6,451 nt of DNA from JBFKAV01 sp041621405 (GCA_041621405.1 JBFKAV010000179.1:1-6451); one strand, 5' to 3'. Counted from the first letter of the stretch, positions 1 to 5,955 are shown. The notes: generated from the letters alone by a model not told the origin. Program-made: numbers and translations.

Positions 1-1
1 G

Positions 2-493
2 CCCGCGTTCCGGAACGCGCTGACACAGAGCATCGGCGGCGGCAACACCATGGTGCTGAACCGCGCCGGGCTTGCGCTCGCCCGCGACGCTGCCGGGGAG
101 GCGGGCCGAATCGTCATGCACGACTGGTGGCTATACCAGATCGTCTCGGGCGCTGGCGGCGCGGTGATCTACGACCCCGAGCCGTGGCTCTTCTACCGGC
201 AGCACGGGAGAAACCAGATCGGCTCGAACTCCTCGGCCGCCGCCCGGCTGCGGCGGCTCGGCATGCTGGCCCGGGGCGTGCTGCGCGATTGGAACGACAT
301 CAACATCGCCGCGCTCCGCGTCTCGGCGCACCGCTTCACGCCGGAGAACCGCGCCCTGCTCGAGGCCTTCGCCGCGGCCCGCGCAGCGCCCTTCCCGCGC
401 CGGATCGGGGCGTTCCGCCGCCTCGGCCTCTACCGCCAGACCCGGGGCGGCGAGATCTCCTACTGGTGCGCCGCCGCGGCCGGGCTGATCTAG
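2..493 (+). CDS. Family 2 glycosyltransferase, C-terminal part (5' end outside window)
   Basis: The frame is open from base 2 to the TAG at 491-493, giving 163 residues with no start in view. The ATG at 50 is internal, because in-frame coding (ALTQSIGGGNT) precedes it without a break. The visible part resembles the acceptor side and tail of GT-A fold family 2 glycosyltransferases of the rhamnosyltransferase-like kind. It has a GGGNTMVLNRAG segment, then an acidic-aromatic motif HDWWLYQ at about visible residues 39-45, where the Asp would be the catalytic-base position, then FYRQHGRNQIGSN at about 63-75. The remainder is Arg/Ala-rich and helical. Such enzymes transfer a sugar from a nucleotide-sugar donor during surface polysaccharide synthesis, usually at the cytoplasmic face of the membrane. 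The donor, acceptor and sugar cannot be read from this fragment. The N-terminal DxD domain is outside the window. The stop overlaps the stop of the convergent phosphatase gene. Confidence 0.85.
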   Translation, partial: PAFRNALTQSIGGGNTMVLNRAGLALARDAAGEAGRIVMHDWWLYQIVSGAGGAVIYDPEPWLFYRQHGRNQIGSNSSAAARLRRLGMLARGVLRDWNDINIAALRVSAHRFTPENRALLEAFAAARAAPFPRRIGAFRRLGLYRQTRGGEISYWCAAAAGLI

Positions 494-1227
494 GCGGCGA
501 CCGGCACCAGTTCGACCCGGCCCTCCTGCGTCAGGAGCCAGGCCCGCCGCCCCTCCACCGCCACCGCCGATAGCGCCAGGCCGAAGCCTGCCCCGGTGTC
601 GATGTTGAGCCGGTTGCCGTAGTGCGTGGCCTCCTCGACCGGGGTGTGGCCGTGCACGATCAGCGCGCCGTGGTCGGAGGTGTCGAAGAGAAACGGCGCC
701 CGGATCCAGACCAGGTCCTCCTCGTCCTGCGCCTCCAGCGGCACGCCCGGCCGGATCCCGGCATGGACGAAAAGCGCCTCGCCCGCCCGATACCAGAGCG
801 GCAGGCCGGCCAGGAACGTGCGATGCGCTTCCGGCACCCGCGCCAGCGCCTCGGCGCGGATCTCGGCCGCGCTCCGGCCAAATGGCCGCGCGACCCCGTA
901 GGAGGCCAGCGTCGCCGCACCGCCGAGGGAGGGGCGGAGCCAGTCGGGCACGCCACGGTCTTCGCCCATGTCGCGACCGGTGAGGAATTCCAGGAACATC
1001 CGGTCGTGATTGCCGAGAACCGTGACCCAGCTCTCGCCGCGATGCATCCCGTCGATCAGGTACTGGATCACGCCGCGCGCATCCGGCCCGCGGTCGACCA
1101 GGTCGCCGACATGAACCACGGGCGCCGCGGCATCGCCCACGCGCCGCCGGTCCTCGGCGATCAGCGCATGGGCCTGCCGGAGCTTCTCGAGATGGCCGTG
1201 GACGTCGCCGATGCCGTAGCTGAGCAA
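490..1227 (-). CDS. Metallophosphoesterase, PPP/ApaH-like phosphatase family
   Basis: This 245-residue protein has the full calcineurin-like metallophosphoesterase signature in order: GDVHGH (7-12), GDLVDRGPD (41-49), GNHDRM (72-77), a metal-binding His in VHAG (154-157) and HGHTPV (192-197). The Asp, His and Asn residues of these motifs bind a two-metal centre. The family includes bacterial Ser/Thr protein phosphatases (PrpA type) and diadenosine tetraphosphatases (ApaH type), and sequence alone does not decide between them. No signal peptide or membrane segment is visible, so it is probably cytoplasmic. The start is TTG (CAA at 1225-1227 on the plus strand). It is supported by a GGAGGA Shine-Dalgarno sequence five bases upstream and by the motif GDVHGH beginning only seven residues in, as in relatives. 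The first in-frame ATG downstream would remove two metal motifs. It lies 74 bases downstream of the cupin gene on the same strand and may be cotranscribed with it. Confidence 0.9.
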   Translation of the reverse strand: MLSYGIGDVHGHLEKLRQAHALIAEDRRRVGDAAAPVVHVGDLVDRGPDARGVIQYLIDGMHRGESWVTVLGNHDRMFLEFLTGRDMGEDRGVPDWLRPSLGGAATLASYGVARPFGRSAAEIRAEALARVPEAHRTFLAGLPLWYRAGEALFVHAGIRPGVPLEAQDEEDLVWIRAPFLFDTSDHGALIVHGHTPVEEATHYGNRLNIDTGAGFGLALSAVAVEGRRAWLLTQEGRVELVPVAA

Positions 1228-1239
1228 GAGGGTCCTCCG
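1228..1239 (-). promoter_or_regulatory. Shine-Dalgarno sequence deciding the TTG start of the phosphatase gene
   Basis: Read on the minus strand, the bases before the TTG are ACGGAGGACCCTC. This gives GGAGGA with a five-base spacer, a near-perfect ribosome binding site. It makes the TTG at 1227 the most likely start although no ATG is present there. Confidence 0.75.
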
Positions 1240-1242
1240 TTG

Positions 1243-1265
1243 CCGGGCCGAAGGCTAACGCCCGG
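1243..1265 (-). other. Small inverted repeat between the cupin and phosphatase genes
   Basis: A perfect 6-bp inverted repeat (CCGGGC at 1243-1248, GCCCGG at 1260-1265) with an 11-base loop lies in the 74-base gap, just upstream of the phosphatase ribosome binding site. No T-tract follows on the minus strand. It might be a weak terminator or transcript-end hairpin for the cupin gene, or chance in GC-rich DNA. Confidence 0.25.
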
Positions 1266-1301
1266 ACGCGCGGGAGGACAGGGGCGCGCGGCCCTGCGGC
1301 C

Positions 1302-1913
1302 TCAGACCGCCAGGACCTCGGGATCGTCGAGCATCGCGTAGGACGACACCGAGATGTCGCCGCTCCAGCGCCAGAGCGCGATCAGGCCCTCGGCGCCGGT
1401 ACGGAAGGCGTGGGGCATCAGGCTCGGGTGATGGACCATCTCGCCAGCGCCGCGCTGGCGCACGTCCGTCCCGGCGGTCCAGAGCGCCGAGCCGGCGATG
1501 ATCACGTAGGTCTCGTCGGCGTCGTGGGCGTGCAGCGCGTAGTAGCAGTCGGGCCGCTGGTAGAACAGGCCGAGCCGGTGATCCGGACAGGCGACCGGAC
1601 CCTCGGGGCCCATCAGCGTCGCCACCGCGCAGATCGAGGAGAACCCGGCATCCACCCGGTCGGCGACCGGGTTGGTTCCCCATGGGATTCGCTCCTGTGC
1701 GGCGACGATCGCCGCGGCCGCGGGATGGGTCGAGCTGGCCAGCAGCGACTGGATTCCAAGGTCGAGTTCGCAGGCCGGCCGCGGCTGGAGGAGCGTCCCG
1801 CTCGGCGCCGACAGCAGCGCCGCGGCCGAAGCCGACGCCTCGGGTCGGGGTTCGGCGGCAAACACGTCGGCAATCGCGCAAAGAAGGGGGTCGCCCCCGA
1901 CACGCCCGGCCAT
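1302..1913 (-). CDS. Cupin protein of the DMSP-lyase (DddL/DddQ/DddW-like) family
   Basis: This is a 203-residue single-domain cupin. Its first cupin motif is at residues 124-136: Tyr124, Tyr125, His128, His130, Glu134, Tyr136, followed by a Gly-rich turn and Trp145. The second is around GEMVHHPSLMPHAF, with His161, His162 and His168. The spacing Tyr125-His130-Glu134-Tyr136, with His168 following, matches my recollection of the catalytic and metal-binding set of DddQ (Tyr120, His125, Glu129, Tyr131, His169). It is therefore placed in the dimethylsulfoniopropionate lyase superfamily, whose proven members split DMSP into dimethyl sulfide and acrylate in the cytoplasm. Many relatives have weak DMSP activity and an unknown true substrate, so the function is an inference. 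There is no signal peptide or membrane segment. The start is ATG at 1911-1913 with GGAGGGG seven bases upstream; the frame continues open beyond this only as antisense to serA. It lies 128 bases downstream of serA and 74 upstream of the phosphatase gene, on the same strand. Confidence 0.8.
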   Translation of the reverse strand: MAGRVGGDPLLCAIADVFAAEPRPEASASAAALLSAPSGTLLQPRPACELDLGIQSLLASSTHPAAAAIVAAQERIPWGTNPVADRVDAGFSSICAVATLMGPEGPVACPDHRLGLFYQRPDCYYALHAHDADETYVIIAGSALWTAGTDVRQRGAGEMVHHPSLMPHAFRTGAEGLIALWRWSGDISVSSYAMLDDPEVLAV

Positions 1914-1935
1914 CGTCGCACCCCTCCAAGAAGAG

Positions 1936-1952
1936 GCCGGCGAAGGGCCGGC
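1936..1952 (-). terminator. Terminator-like hairpin downstream of serA
   Basis: A perfect 6-bp inverted repeat of GCCGGC (1936-1941 and 1947-1952) has a 5-base loop. On the minus strand it is followed by a pyrimidine run, CTCTTCTT. It lies about 90 bases past the serA stop and just upstream of the cupin ribosome binding site. It could end serC-serA transcription or act as an attenuating hairpin before the cupin gene. The T-run is imperfect. Confidence 0.4.
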
Positions 1953-1998
1953 ACGGGCGACGATCCCTGAATCATCCCCGCCTGCGCGCCGCCGGCAG

Positions 1999-2018
1999 CG
2001 ACAGGAGGGTGTCGTTTT
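1999..2018 (+). other. Hairpin followed by T4 on the plus strand
   Basis: CGACA (1999-2003) and TGTCG (2010-2014) form a 5-bp stem with a GGAGGG loop, followed directly by TTTT (2015-2018) on the plus strand. The shape is that of a short intrinsic terminator for plus-strand transcription, but no plus-strand gene ends here. It lies 24-43 bases past the serA stop, in the serA-cupin gap. On the minus strand it is only a hairpin, without a U-tract. Confidence 0.25.
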
Positions 2019-2041
2019 CCCGCCCGTGGGCGAGGACCGGG

Positions 2042-3637
2042 CTAACCGACGTCGAAGGCCAAGGGCTTCACCTGCTGGAACAGCCCCGTGGCCAGGAGCT
2101 TTTCGATCACCGCCTGCGGAATCGGATCGTCCACGTAAAGGAGAGCAATCGCGTCCCGCCCACGCGCCGAGCGGCCGAGCGTGAAGTTCGCGATGTTGAC
2201 GCCGTTCTCGCCCATGGTGTTGCCAAGAGCGCCGATGATCCCGGGCACGTCCTCGTTGGTGGTGTAGAGCATGTGCTCGCCGATCTCGGCGTCGATGTTG
2301 ATGCCCTTGATCTGGATAAAACGCGGCTTGCCGTCCGAAAACACCGTGCCGGCGATCGAGCGCTCGCGCTCGTTGGTCACGACCGTCAGCTTGATGTAGC
2401 CGTCGAACACGCCCGATTTCGCTTGGCTTGTCGTTCTCACCTGGATGCCCCGATCCCTGGCGGCCAGGGGCGCCGAGACCATGTTCATGTCTGGGTTCGT
2501 GGCCTTCATCACCCCGGCGATCACCGCGCAGTTCAGCGCGGCAAGGTTCATCTCGGCGGCATGGCCGTCGTAGAGCACGTTGATCGCCTTGATCGGCTCG
2601 TCGGTCATCTGCCCGACGAAGGCGCCGAGGTGGCCCCCGAGCTTCAGCCAGGGCCCCATCGTCGCGGCCTCCTCGGCGCTGACCGAGGGCATGTTGAGCG
2701 CGTTCTGCACAGCCCCGGTCAGCAGGTAGTCCGACATCTGCTCGGCGATGTGGATCGCGACGTTCTCCTGTGCCTCGGACGTGGACGCCCCCAGGTGCGG
2801 CGTCGCCACCACGTTCGGCAGCCCGAGGAGCGGGTTGTCGGTCGCCGGCTCGACCGCGAAGACGTCGAGCGCGGCGCCCGCGACGTGGCCCGACTTCAGC
2901 AGCTCGGCCAGCGCCTCCTCGTCGACGAGTCCACCGCGGGCGCAGTTGATGATCCTGACGCCCTGCTTCGTCTTGGCGAGGTTCTTGCGGGACAGGATGT
3001 TCCTCGTCTTCTCGGTCAGCGGCGTATGGAGCGTGATGAAGTCGGCGCGCCTGAGCAGCTCGTCGAGCTCCACCTTGGTCACGCCGAGCTGCACGGCCCG
3101 CTCCTCCGAGAGGAAGGGATCGTAGGCCAGCACCTTCATGTGCAGCGCCACCGCCCGCTCGCAGACGATGCCGCCGATGTTGCCGGCGCCGATCACGCCC
3201 AGCGTCTTGTTGTAGAGCTCGACCCCCATGAAGCGGTTTTTCTCCCACTTGCCGGCGCGGGTCGAGGCCGAGGCCTCGGGGATCTGGCGGGCGACGGCGA
3301 ACATCATCGCGATGGCGTGCTCGGCGGTGGTGATCGAGTTGCCGAAGGGGGTGTTCATCACGATGATCCCCTTCTTCGAGGCGGCCGGGATGTCGACATT
3401 GTCGACGCCGATCCCGGCGCGGCCGACGACCTTGAGCCTGTCGGCCGCGGCAATGAGCTTCTCGGTCACCTTGGTGGCCGAGCGGATGGCGAGGCCGTCG
3501 TACTGGCCGATCGCCTCGAGAAGCTTGTCCTTGTCCTTGCCGAGTTCGGGCAGGTAGTCGACCTCCACGCCACGGTCGCGGAAGATCTGCACGGCGGTTT
3601 CGGAGAGGGCGTCGGAGACGAGAACGCGGGGGGCCAT
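2042..3637 (-). CDS. serA: D-3-phosphoglycerate dehydrogenase
   Basis: SerA catalyses the first, committed step of serine synthesis: NAD-dependent oxidation of 3-phosphoglycerate to 3-phosphohydroxypyruvate in the cytoplasm. The protein is 531 residues, the usual length of the long SerA form. It has a substrate-domain RSATKV stretch (52-57) and a Rossmann motif GAGNIG (150-155) with the NAD-selective acidic residue Asp173. The catalytic residues are Arg234 (in NCARGG), Glu263 (in AVEP) and His281 (in TPHLG). An intervening domain spans about 318-450, and a C-terminal ACT domain about 457-531 (DVPGIIGALG, then the ENGVNIANF segment). In long-form enzymes the ACT domain is where serine binds as feedback inhibitor, so allosteric control is likely but not proven here. 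The ATG at 3637 has GGAG seven bases upstream, and the stop is TAG. It lies 52 bases downstream of serC and is probably cotranscribed with it. Confidence 0.98.
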   Translation of the reverse strand: MAPRVLVSDALSETAVQIFRDRGVEVDYLPELGKDKDKLLEAIGQYDGLAIRSATKVTEKLIAAADRLKVVGRAGIGVDNVDIPAASKKGIIVMNTPFGNSITTAEHAIAMMFAVARQIPEASASTRAGKWEKNRFMGVELYNKTLGVIGAGNIGGIVCERAVALHMKVLAYDPFLSEERAVQLGVTKVELDELLRRADFITLHTPLTEKTRNILSRKNLAKTKQGVRIINCARGGLVDEEALAELLKSGHVAGAALDVFAVEPATDNPLLGLPNVVATPHLGASTSEAQENVAIHIAEQMSDYLLTGAVQNALNMPSVSAEEAATMGPWLKLGGHLGAFVGQMTDEPIKAINVLYDGHAAEMNLAALNCAVIAGVMKATNPDMNMVSAPLAARDRGIQVRTTSQAKSGVFDGYIKLTVVTNERERSIAGTVFSDGKPRFIQIKGINIDAEIGEHMLYTTNEDVPGIIGALGNTMGENGVNIANFTLGRSARGRDAIALLYVDDPIPQAVIEKLLATGLFQQVKPLAFDVG

Positions 3638-3667
3638 GATGGGGCTCCGTTGAATTGGATGGGGGAC

Positions 3668-3689
3668 CGGTGCGTGCCTGCACGCACCG
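3668..3689 (-). other. Intercistronic hairpin between serC and serA
   Basis: A perfect 10-bp inverted repeat, CGGTGCGTGC (3668-3677) and GCACGCACCG (3680-3689), has a two-base centre. It begins at the base after the serC TGA on the minus strand and lies about 30 bases before the serA start. No U-tract follows; the next bases are G, T and a C-run. It is therefore more likely an mRNA-stabilising or processing hairpin, or a partial attenuator, than a full terminator. In RNA the central bases would form the loop, leaving about 8 bp of stem. Confidence 0.6.
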
Positions 3690-4847
3690 TCATGCAGCGG
3701 CCTTCTGGGCCTCGAGCTCGGCGCGGTAGGCCCATTCGACCCAGGGCATCAGCGCCTCGATGTCGGCGGTCTCGACCGTCGATCCGCACCAGATGCGCAG
3801 GCCCGGCGGCGCGTCGCGGTAGGAGCCGATGTCGAAAGCCACGCCTTCCTGCTCCAGCCGCTTGGCCACCGCCTTGGCGAAGGCCGCACCGTCGCGGATC
3901 GCGGGGTCGGTGAACTTCAGGCAGACGCTGGTCGTAGAGGCCGTCGCCGGGTTCTCGGCGAGGTTGGCGATCCAGTCCCGTGCATCGACGAAGGCCGCCA
4001 CCGCAGCGGCATTGGCATCGGCGCGGGCGACGAGCGCGGGCAACCCGCCGATCCGCTTCGCCCAGCCGAGCGCCACGAGGTAGTCCTCGACCGCCAGCAT
4101 CGACGGCGTGTTGATCGTCTCGCCCTCGAAGATACCCTCGATCAGCCTGCCACCCTTGGTCAGGCGGAAGATCTTCGGCAGGGGCCAGGCCGGAACATAA
4201 CTCTCCAGCCGCTCGACCGCGCGCGGCGAGAGGATCAGCATCCCGTGCGCCGCCTCGCCGCCCAGCACCTTCTGCCAGGAGAAGGTGACGACATCTAGCT
4301 TGCCCCAGGGCAGGTCCATCGCGAAGGCAGCCGAGGTCGCGTCGCAGATCGTCAGGCCCTCCCGGTCGGCCGGGATCGCGGAGCCGTCCGGCACGCGAAC
4401 ACCCGATGTGGTGCCGTTCCAGGTGAAGACCATGTCTCGCGCGAAATCGACCTCGCCGAGGTCGACGATCTGGCCATAGGGCGCCTTGTGCACCGTGGCG
4501 TCGAGCTTCAGCTGCTTCACTGCATCCGTCACCCAGCCCTCGCCGAAGCTCTCCCAGGCAAGCATCTCGACCGGCCGGGCGCCCAGGAGCGACCACATCG
4601 CCATCTCCACCGCGCCGGTGTCAGAGGCGGGCACGATGCCGATGCGGTAGTCTGATGGAACGCCGAGGATCTCGCGGGTGAGCTCGATCGCCTGGCGGAG
4701 CTTGGCCTTGCCGGCTGCGGCCCGATGCGAGCGGCCGAGCGGCGCGTCCTGCAGCAGCTCGAGCGAATATCCGGGGGGCTTGGCGCAGGGGCCGGAGGAG
4801 AAGCGCGGATTGGCCGGCCGCGCGGCCGGGGTCGGGTTGGTCGTCAT
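3690..4847 (-). CDS. serC: Phosphoserine aminotransferase
   Basis: SerC performs the second step of serine synthesis, PLP-dependent transfer of an amino group from glutamate to 3-phosphohydroxypyruvate, giving 3-phosphoserine. The 385-residue protein is an aspartate-aminotransferase-fold (class V) enzyme. FSSGPCAKPPGY (16-27) is the family's N-terminal substrate loop. Asp169 in TICDATSAAF would contact the pyridine nitrogen, and Lys193 in SWQKVLGGEAAHG would form the Schiff base with PLP. The motif set fits the alphaproteobacterial/archaeal branch of SerC (the Methanosarcina-type family) better than the Escherichia coli form; this is from memory. The start is ATG at 4845-4847 with GGAAGG five bases upstream. 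The frame stays open far upstream only because it runs antisense to serB. It is first in the serC-serA operon, divergent from serB. Confidence 0.97.
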   Translation of the reverse strand: MTTNPTPAARPANPRFSSGPCAKPPGYSLELLQDAPLGRSHRAAAGKAKLRQAIELTREILGVPSDYRIGIVPASDTGAVEMAMWSLLGARPVEMLAWESFGEGWVTDAVKQLKLDATVHKAPYGQIVDLGEVDFARDMVFTWNGTTSGVRVPDGSAIPADREGLTICDATSAAFAMDLPWGKLDVVTFSWQKVLGGEAAHGMLILSPRAVERLESYVPAWPLPKIFRLTKGGRLIEGIFEGETINTPSMLAVEDYLVALGWAKRIGGLPALVARADANAAAVAAFVDARDWIANLAENPATASTTSVCLKFTDPAIRDGAAFAKAVAKRLEQEGVAFDIGSYRDAPPGLRIWCGSTVETADIEALMPWVEWAYRAELEAQKAAA

Positions 4848-4885
4848 GCTATCCTTCCAGATATGCGCCCCTCGTTGGGGAGGGG
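4848..4885 (-). ncRNA. Candidate serC leader RNA with two tandem hairpins
   Basis: Directly before the serC start, two hairpins are separated by one base. The first has stem CCCCTC/GAGGGG (bases 4880-4885 and 4868-4873) with a 6-base loop. The second (4848-4866) pairs GC-A-TATC with GATAGC, with one bulged A, leaving loop TGGAAG; most of the serC Shine-Dalgarno sequence lies in this loop and the 3' arm, and the stem ends at the base before the ATG. Folding would hinder ribosome access, which suggests translational control. An RNA called the serC motif has been described upstream of serC in alphaproteobacteria. The position, compact size and two-hairpin form agree with it as I remember it, but the match to its consensus was not computed. 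Confidence 0.55.
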
Positions 4886-4899
4886 TGTCCCGCCGCCGC

Positions 4900-4927
4900 A
4901 GATAAGCCCCCGCCCGATCTGGCACAA
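4900..4927 (-). promoter_or_regulatory. Putative sigma-70 promoter of serC-serA
   Basis: On the minus strand, TTGTGC (4927-4922) and TTATCT (4905-4900) are separated by 16 bases, a fair match to a housekeeping -35/-10 pair. Transcription would start near 4893, giving a leader of about 45 bases that holds just the two hairpins before serC. Confidence 0.45.
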
Positions 4928-4957
4928 GCGGAAAAATCGCGCTAAGGCGCCGCTTCA

Positions 4958-4975
4958 TGCGTCGAAACCGACGCA
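4958..4975 (+). promoter_or_regulatory. Inverted repeat upstream of serB
   Basis: A perfect 7-bp inverted repeat, TGCGTCG (4958-4964) and CGACGCA (4969-4975), has an AAAC centre. It lies 23 bases before the preferred serB start. It could be a regulator's operator between the divergent serine genes or a hairpin in the serB leader. The sequence does not decide which. Confidence 0.35.
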
Positions 4976-4998
4976 CCGCTTCACCGCCGGAACCCCGC

Positions 4999-5877
4999 AT
5001 GTTCGTCGCCACCCTGCTCACCGCGCCCGCCACGCCCCGGCTCGACGTCGCGACCGTGGAGTCGGTGCGGGACGCCTGGGGCGGCGGCGCGATCAGCTGG
5101 CTCGACCGCGGCATCGCCGCCGAGTTCCCGTTGGACAGGATTCCCGACAACCGCTGGGAGGTCTGGGAAAGCCTGCAGGGCCTCGGCATCGACCTCGCGG
5201 TGCAGAAGGCTCCGGGCCGCCGCAAGAAGATGCTCATCGCCGACATGGATTCGACGATGATCGGGCAGGAATGCATCGACGAGCTCGCCGCCTGTGCCGG
5301 CGTGGGCCCACGCGTGGCCGAGATCACCGCGCGGGCGATGAACGGCGAGCTCGACTTCGAGGGCGCGCTACGCAAGCGCGTCGGCCTGCTAAAAGGGCTG
5401 CCCGAAAGCACCATCGCGAAGGTGCTCGCCGAGCGCATCACCTGCGCGCCCGGCGGGCGCGCGCTCGTCGCGACGATGAAGGCGAAGGGCGGGCACACGG
5501 TGCTGGTCTCCGGCGGCTTCACCGCCTTCACCGGCCCAGTGGCCGCCCGGCTTGGCTTCGACGAGACGCGGGCGAACACGCTCCTGATCGAGAACGGCCG
5601 CCTCACTGGTCGCGTCGCCGAGCCGATCCTCGGCCGCGAGGCGAAGGTCGCCGCGTTGCGCGAGGTCGCGTCCAGGCTTGGCATCGGCCTAGAGGAAGTG
5701 TTGGCCGTGGGCGACGGCGCCAACGATCTCGGCATGCTGCATCTCGCCGGCATGGGCGTCGCACTCCACGCCAAGCCCTCGGTGGCGGACGAGTGCGAGC
5801 TCCGCGTCAACCATGGCGACCTGACGGCGCTGCTCTACCTCCAGGGCTACGCACGAGACGACTTCGCGACGGTCTGA
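4999..5877 (+). CDS. serB: Phosphoserine phosphatase
   Basis: SerB carries out the last step of serine synthesis, hydrolysis of 3-phosphoserine to L-serine, in the cytoplasm. The 292-residue protein has an N-terminal domain of about 75 residues followed by a haloacid dehalogenase (HAD) phosphatase domain. HAD motif I is DMDST (82-86), with Asp82 the nucleophile and Asp84 the acid/base. The substrate residues Glu91, Phe120 and Arg127 sit at the spacing known from the Methanocaldococcus jannaschii enzyme. Motif II is SGGF (171-174), motif III Lys216, and motif IV GDGAND (238-243), with Asp239 and Asp243 for magnesium. An in-frame ATG at 4957 would add 14 basic residues. I prefer 4999 because relatives begin near MFVATL and because the upstream option starts beside an inverted repeat. 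Neither start has a strong Shine-Dalgarno sequence. It is divergent from serC-serA, so all three serine genes flank one control region. Confidence 0.96.
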   Translation: MFVATLLTAPATPRLDVATVESVRDAWGGGAISWLDRGIAAEFPLDRIPDNRWEVWESLQGLGIDLAVQKAPGRRKKMLIADMDSTMIGQECIDELAACAGVGPRVAEITARAMNGELDFEGALRKRVGLLKGLPESTIAKVLAERITCAPGGRALVATMKAKGGHTVLVSGGFTAFTGPVAARLGFDETRANTLLIENGRLTGRVAEPILGREAKVAALREVASRLGIGLEEVLAVGDGANDLGMLHLAGMGVALHAKPSVADECELRVNHGDLTALLYLQGYARDDFATV

Positions 5878-5897
5878 GCCGGTGGCGCGAACGACAA

Positions 5898-5926
5898 GCG
5901 GCGCGCCCGGGGCCCGGGCGCGCCGC
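5898..5926. terminator. GC-rich palindrome between convergent serB and petC, likely bidirectional terminator
   Basis: A perfect 14-bp inverted repeat (arms 5898-5911 and 5913-5926 around a single central G) fills the middle of the 78-base convergent gap. It starts 21 bases past the serB stop and 30 bases past the petC stop. On the minus strand it is followed by TTGTCGTT, a loose T-rich stretch, so it best serves petC. On the plus strand no T-run follows. Its core includes a GGCGCGCC-containing segment. Confidence 0.6.
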
Positions 5927-5955
5927 CTGAAGACGTGTCGAAGATGCGCCTGGCG

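Noticed and set aside
622..1341. A 239-codon plus-strand frame opposite the phosphatase gene
   Set aside because: The minus-strand frame holds all metallophosphoesterase motifs, and the plus frame has none.
1914..3683. Upstream extension of the cupin frame into a 793-codon protein
   Set aside because: The extension runs out of frame through serA and is Arg-rich low-complexity sequence. A strong ribosome binding site and ATG at 1913 mark the true start.
1682..3913. A 743-codon open frame on the plus strand across serA and the cupin gene
   Set aside because: It is antisense to two well-supported genes, its translation is Arg/His/Gly-rich with no family motifs, and long shadow frames are expected in GC-rich DNA with GC-rich third positions.
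4901..4907. GCTTATC upstream of the serC leader could pair with GATAGC at the start codon and act as an alternative riboswitch fold
   Set aside because: The bases overlap the best -10 candidate, so they are probably promoter DNA and absent from the transcript. The pairing also needs a bulge. It would be revived only if the start site maps upstream of 4907.
4920..4936. TGGCAC resembling the -24 element of a sigma-54 promoter for serB
   Set aside because: The required GC-containing -12 element is missing at the right spacing; GAAAAA is found there instead.
4848..5810. Upstream extension of the serC frame, suggesting a 706-residue fusion
   Set aside because: The extra part is antisense to serB and has no recognisable domain. 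The serC start at 4847 has a good ribosome binding site and matches the family N-terminus.
4725..5930. A 401-codon plus-strand frame overlapping serC and serB
   Set aside because: It is a frame-shifted shadow of serB with Arg/His-rich, motif-free translation.
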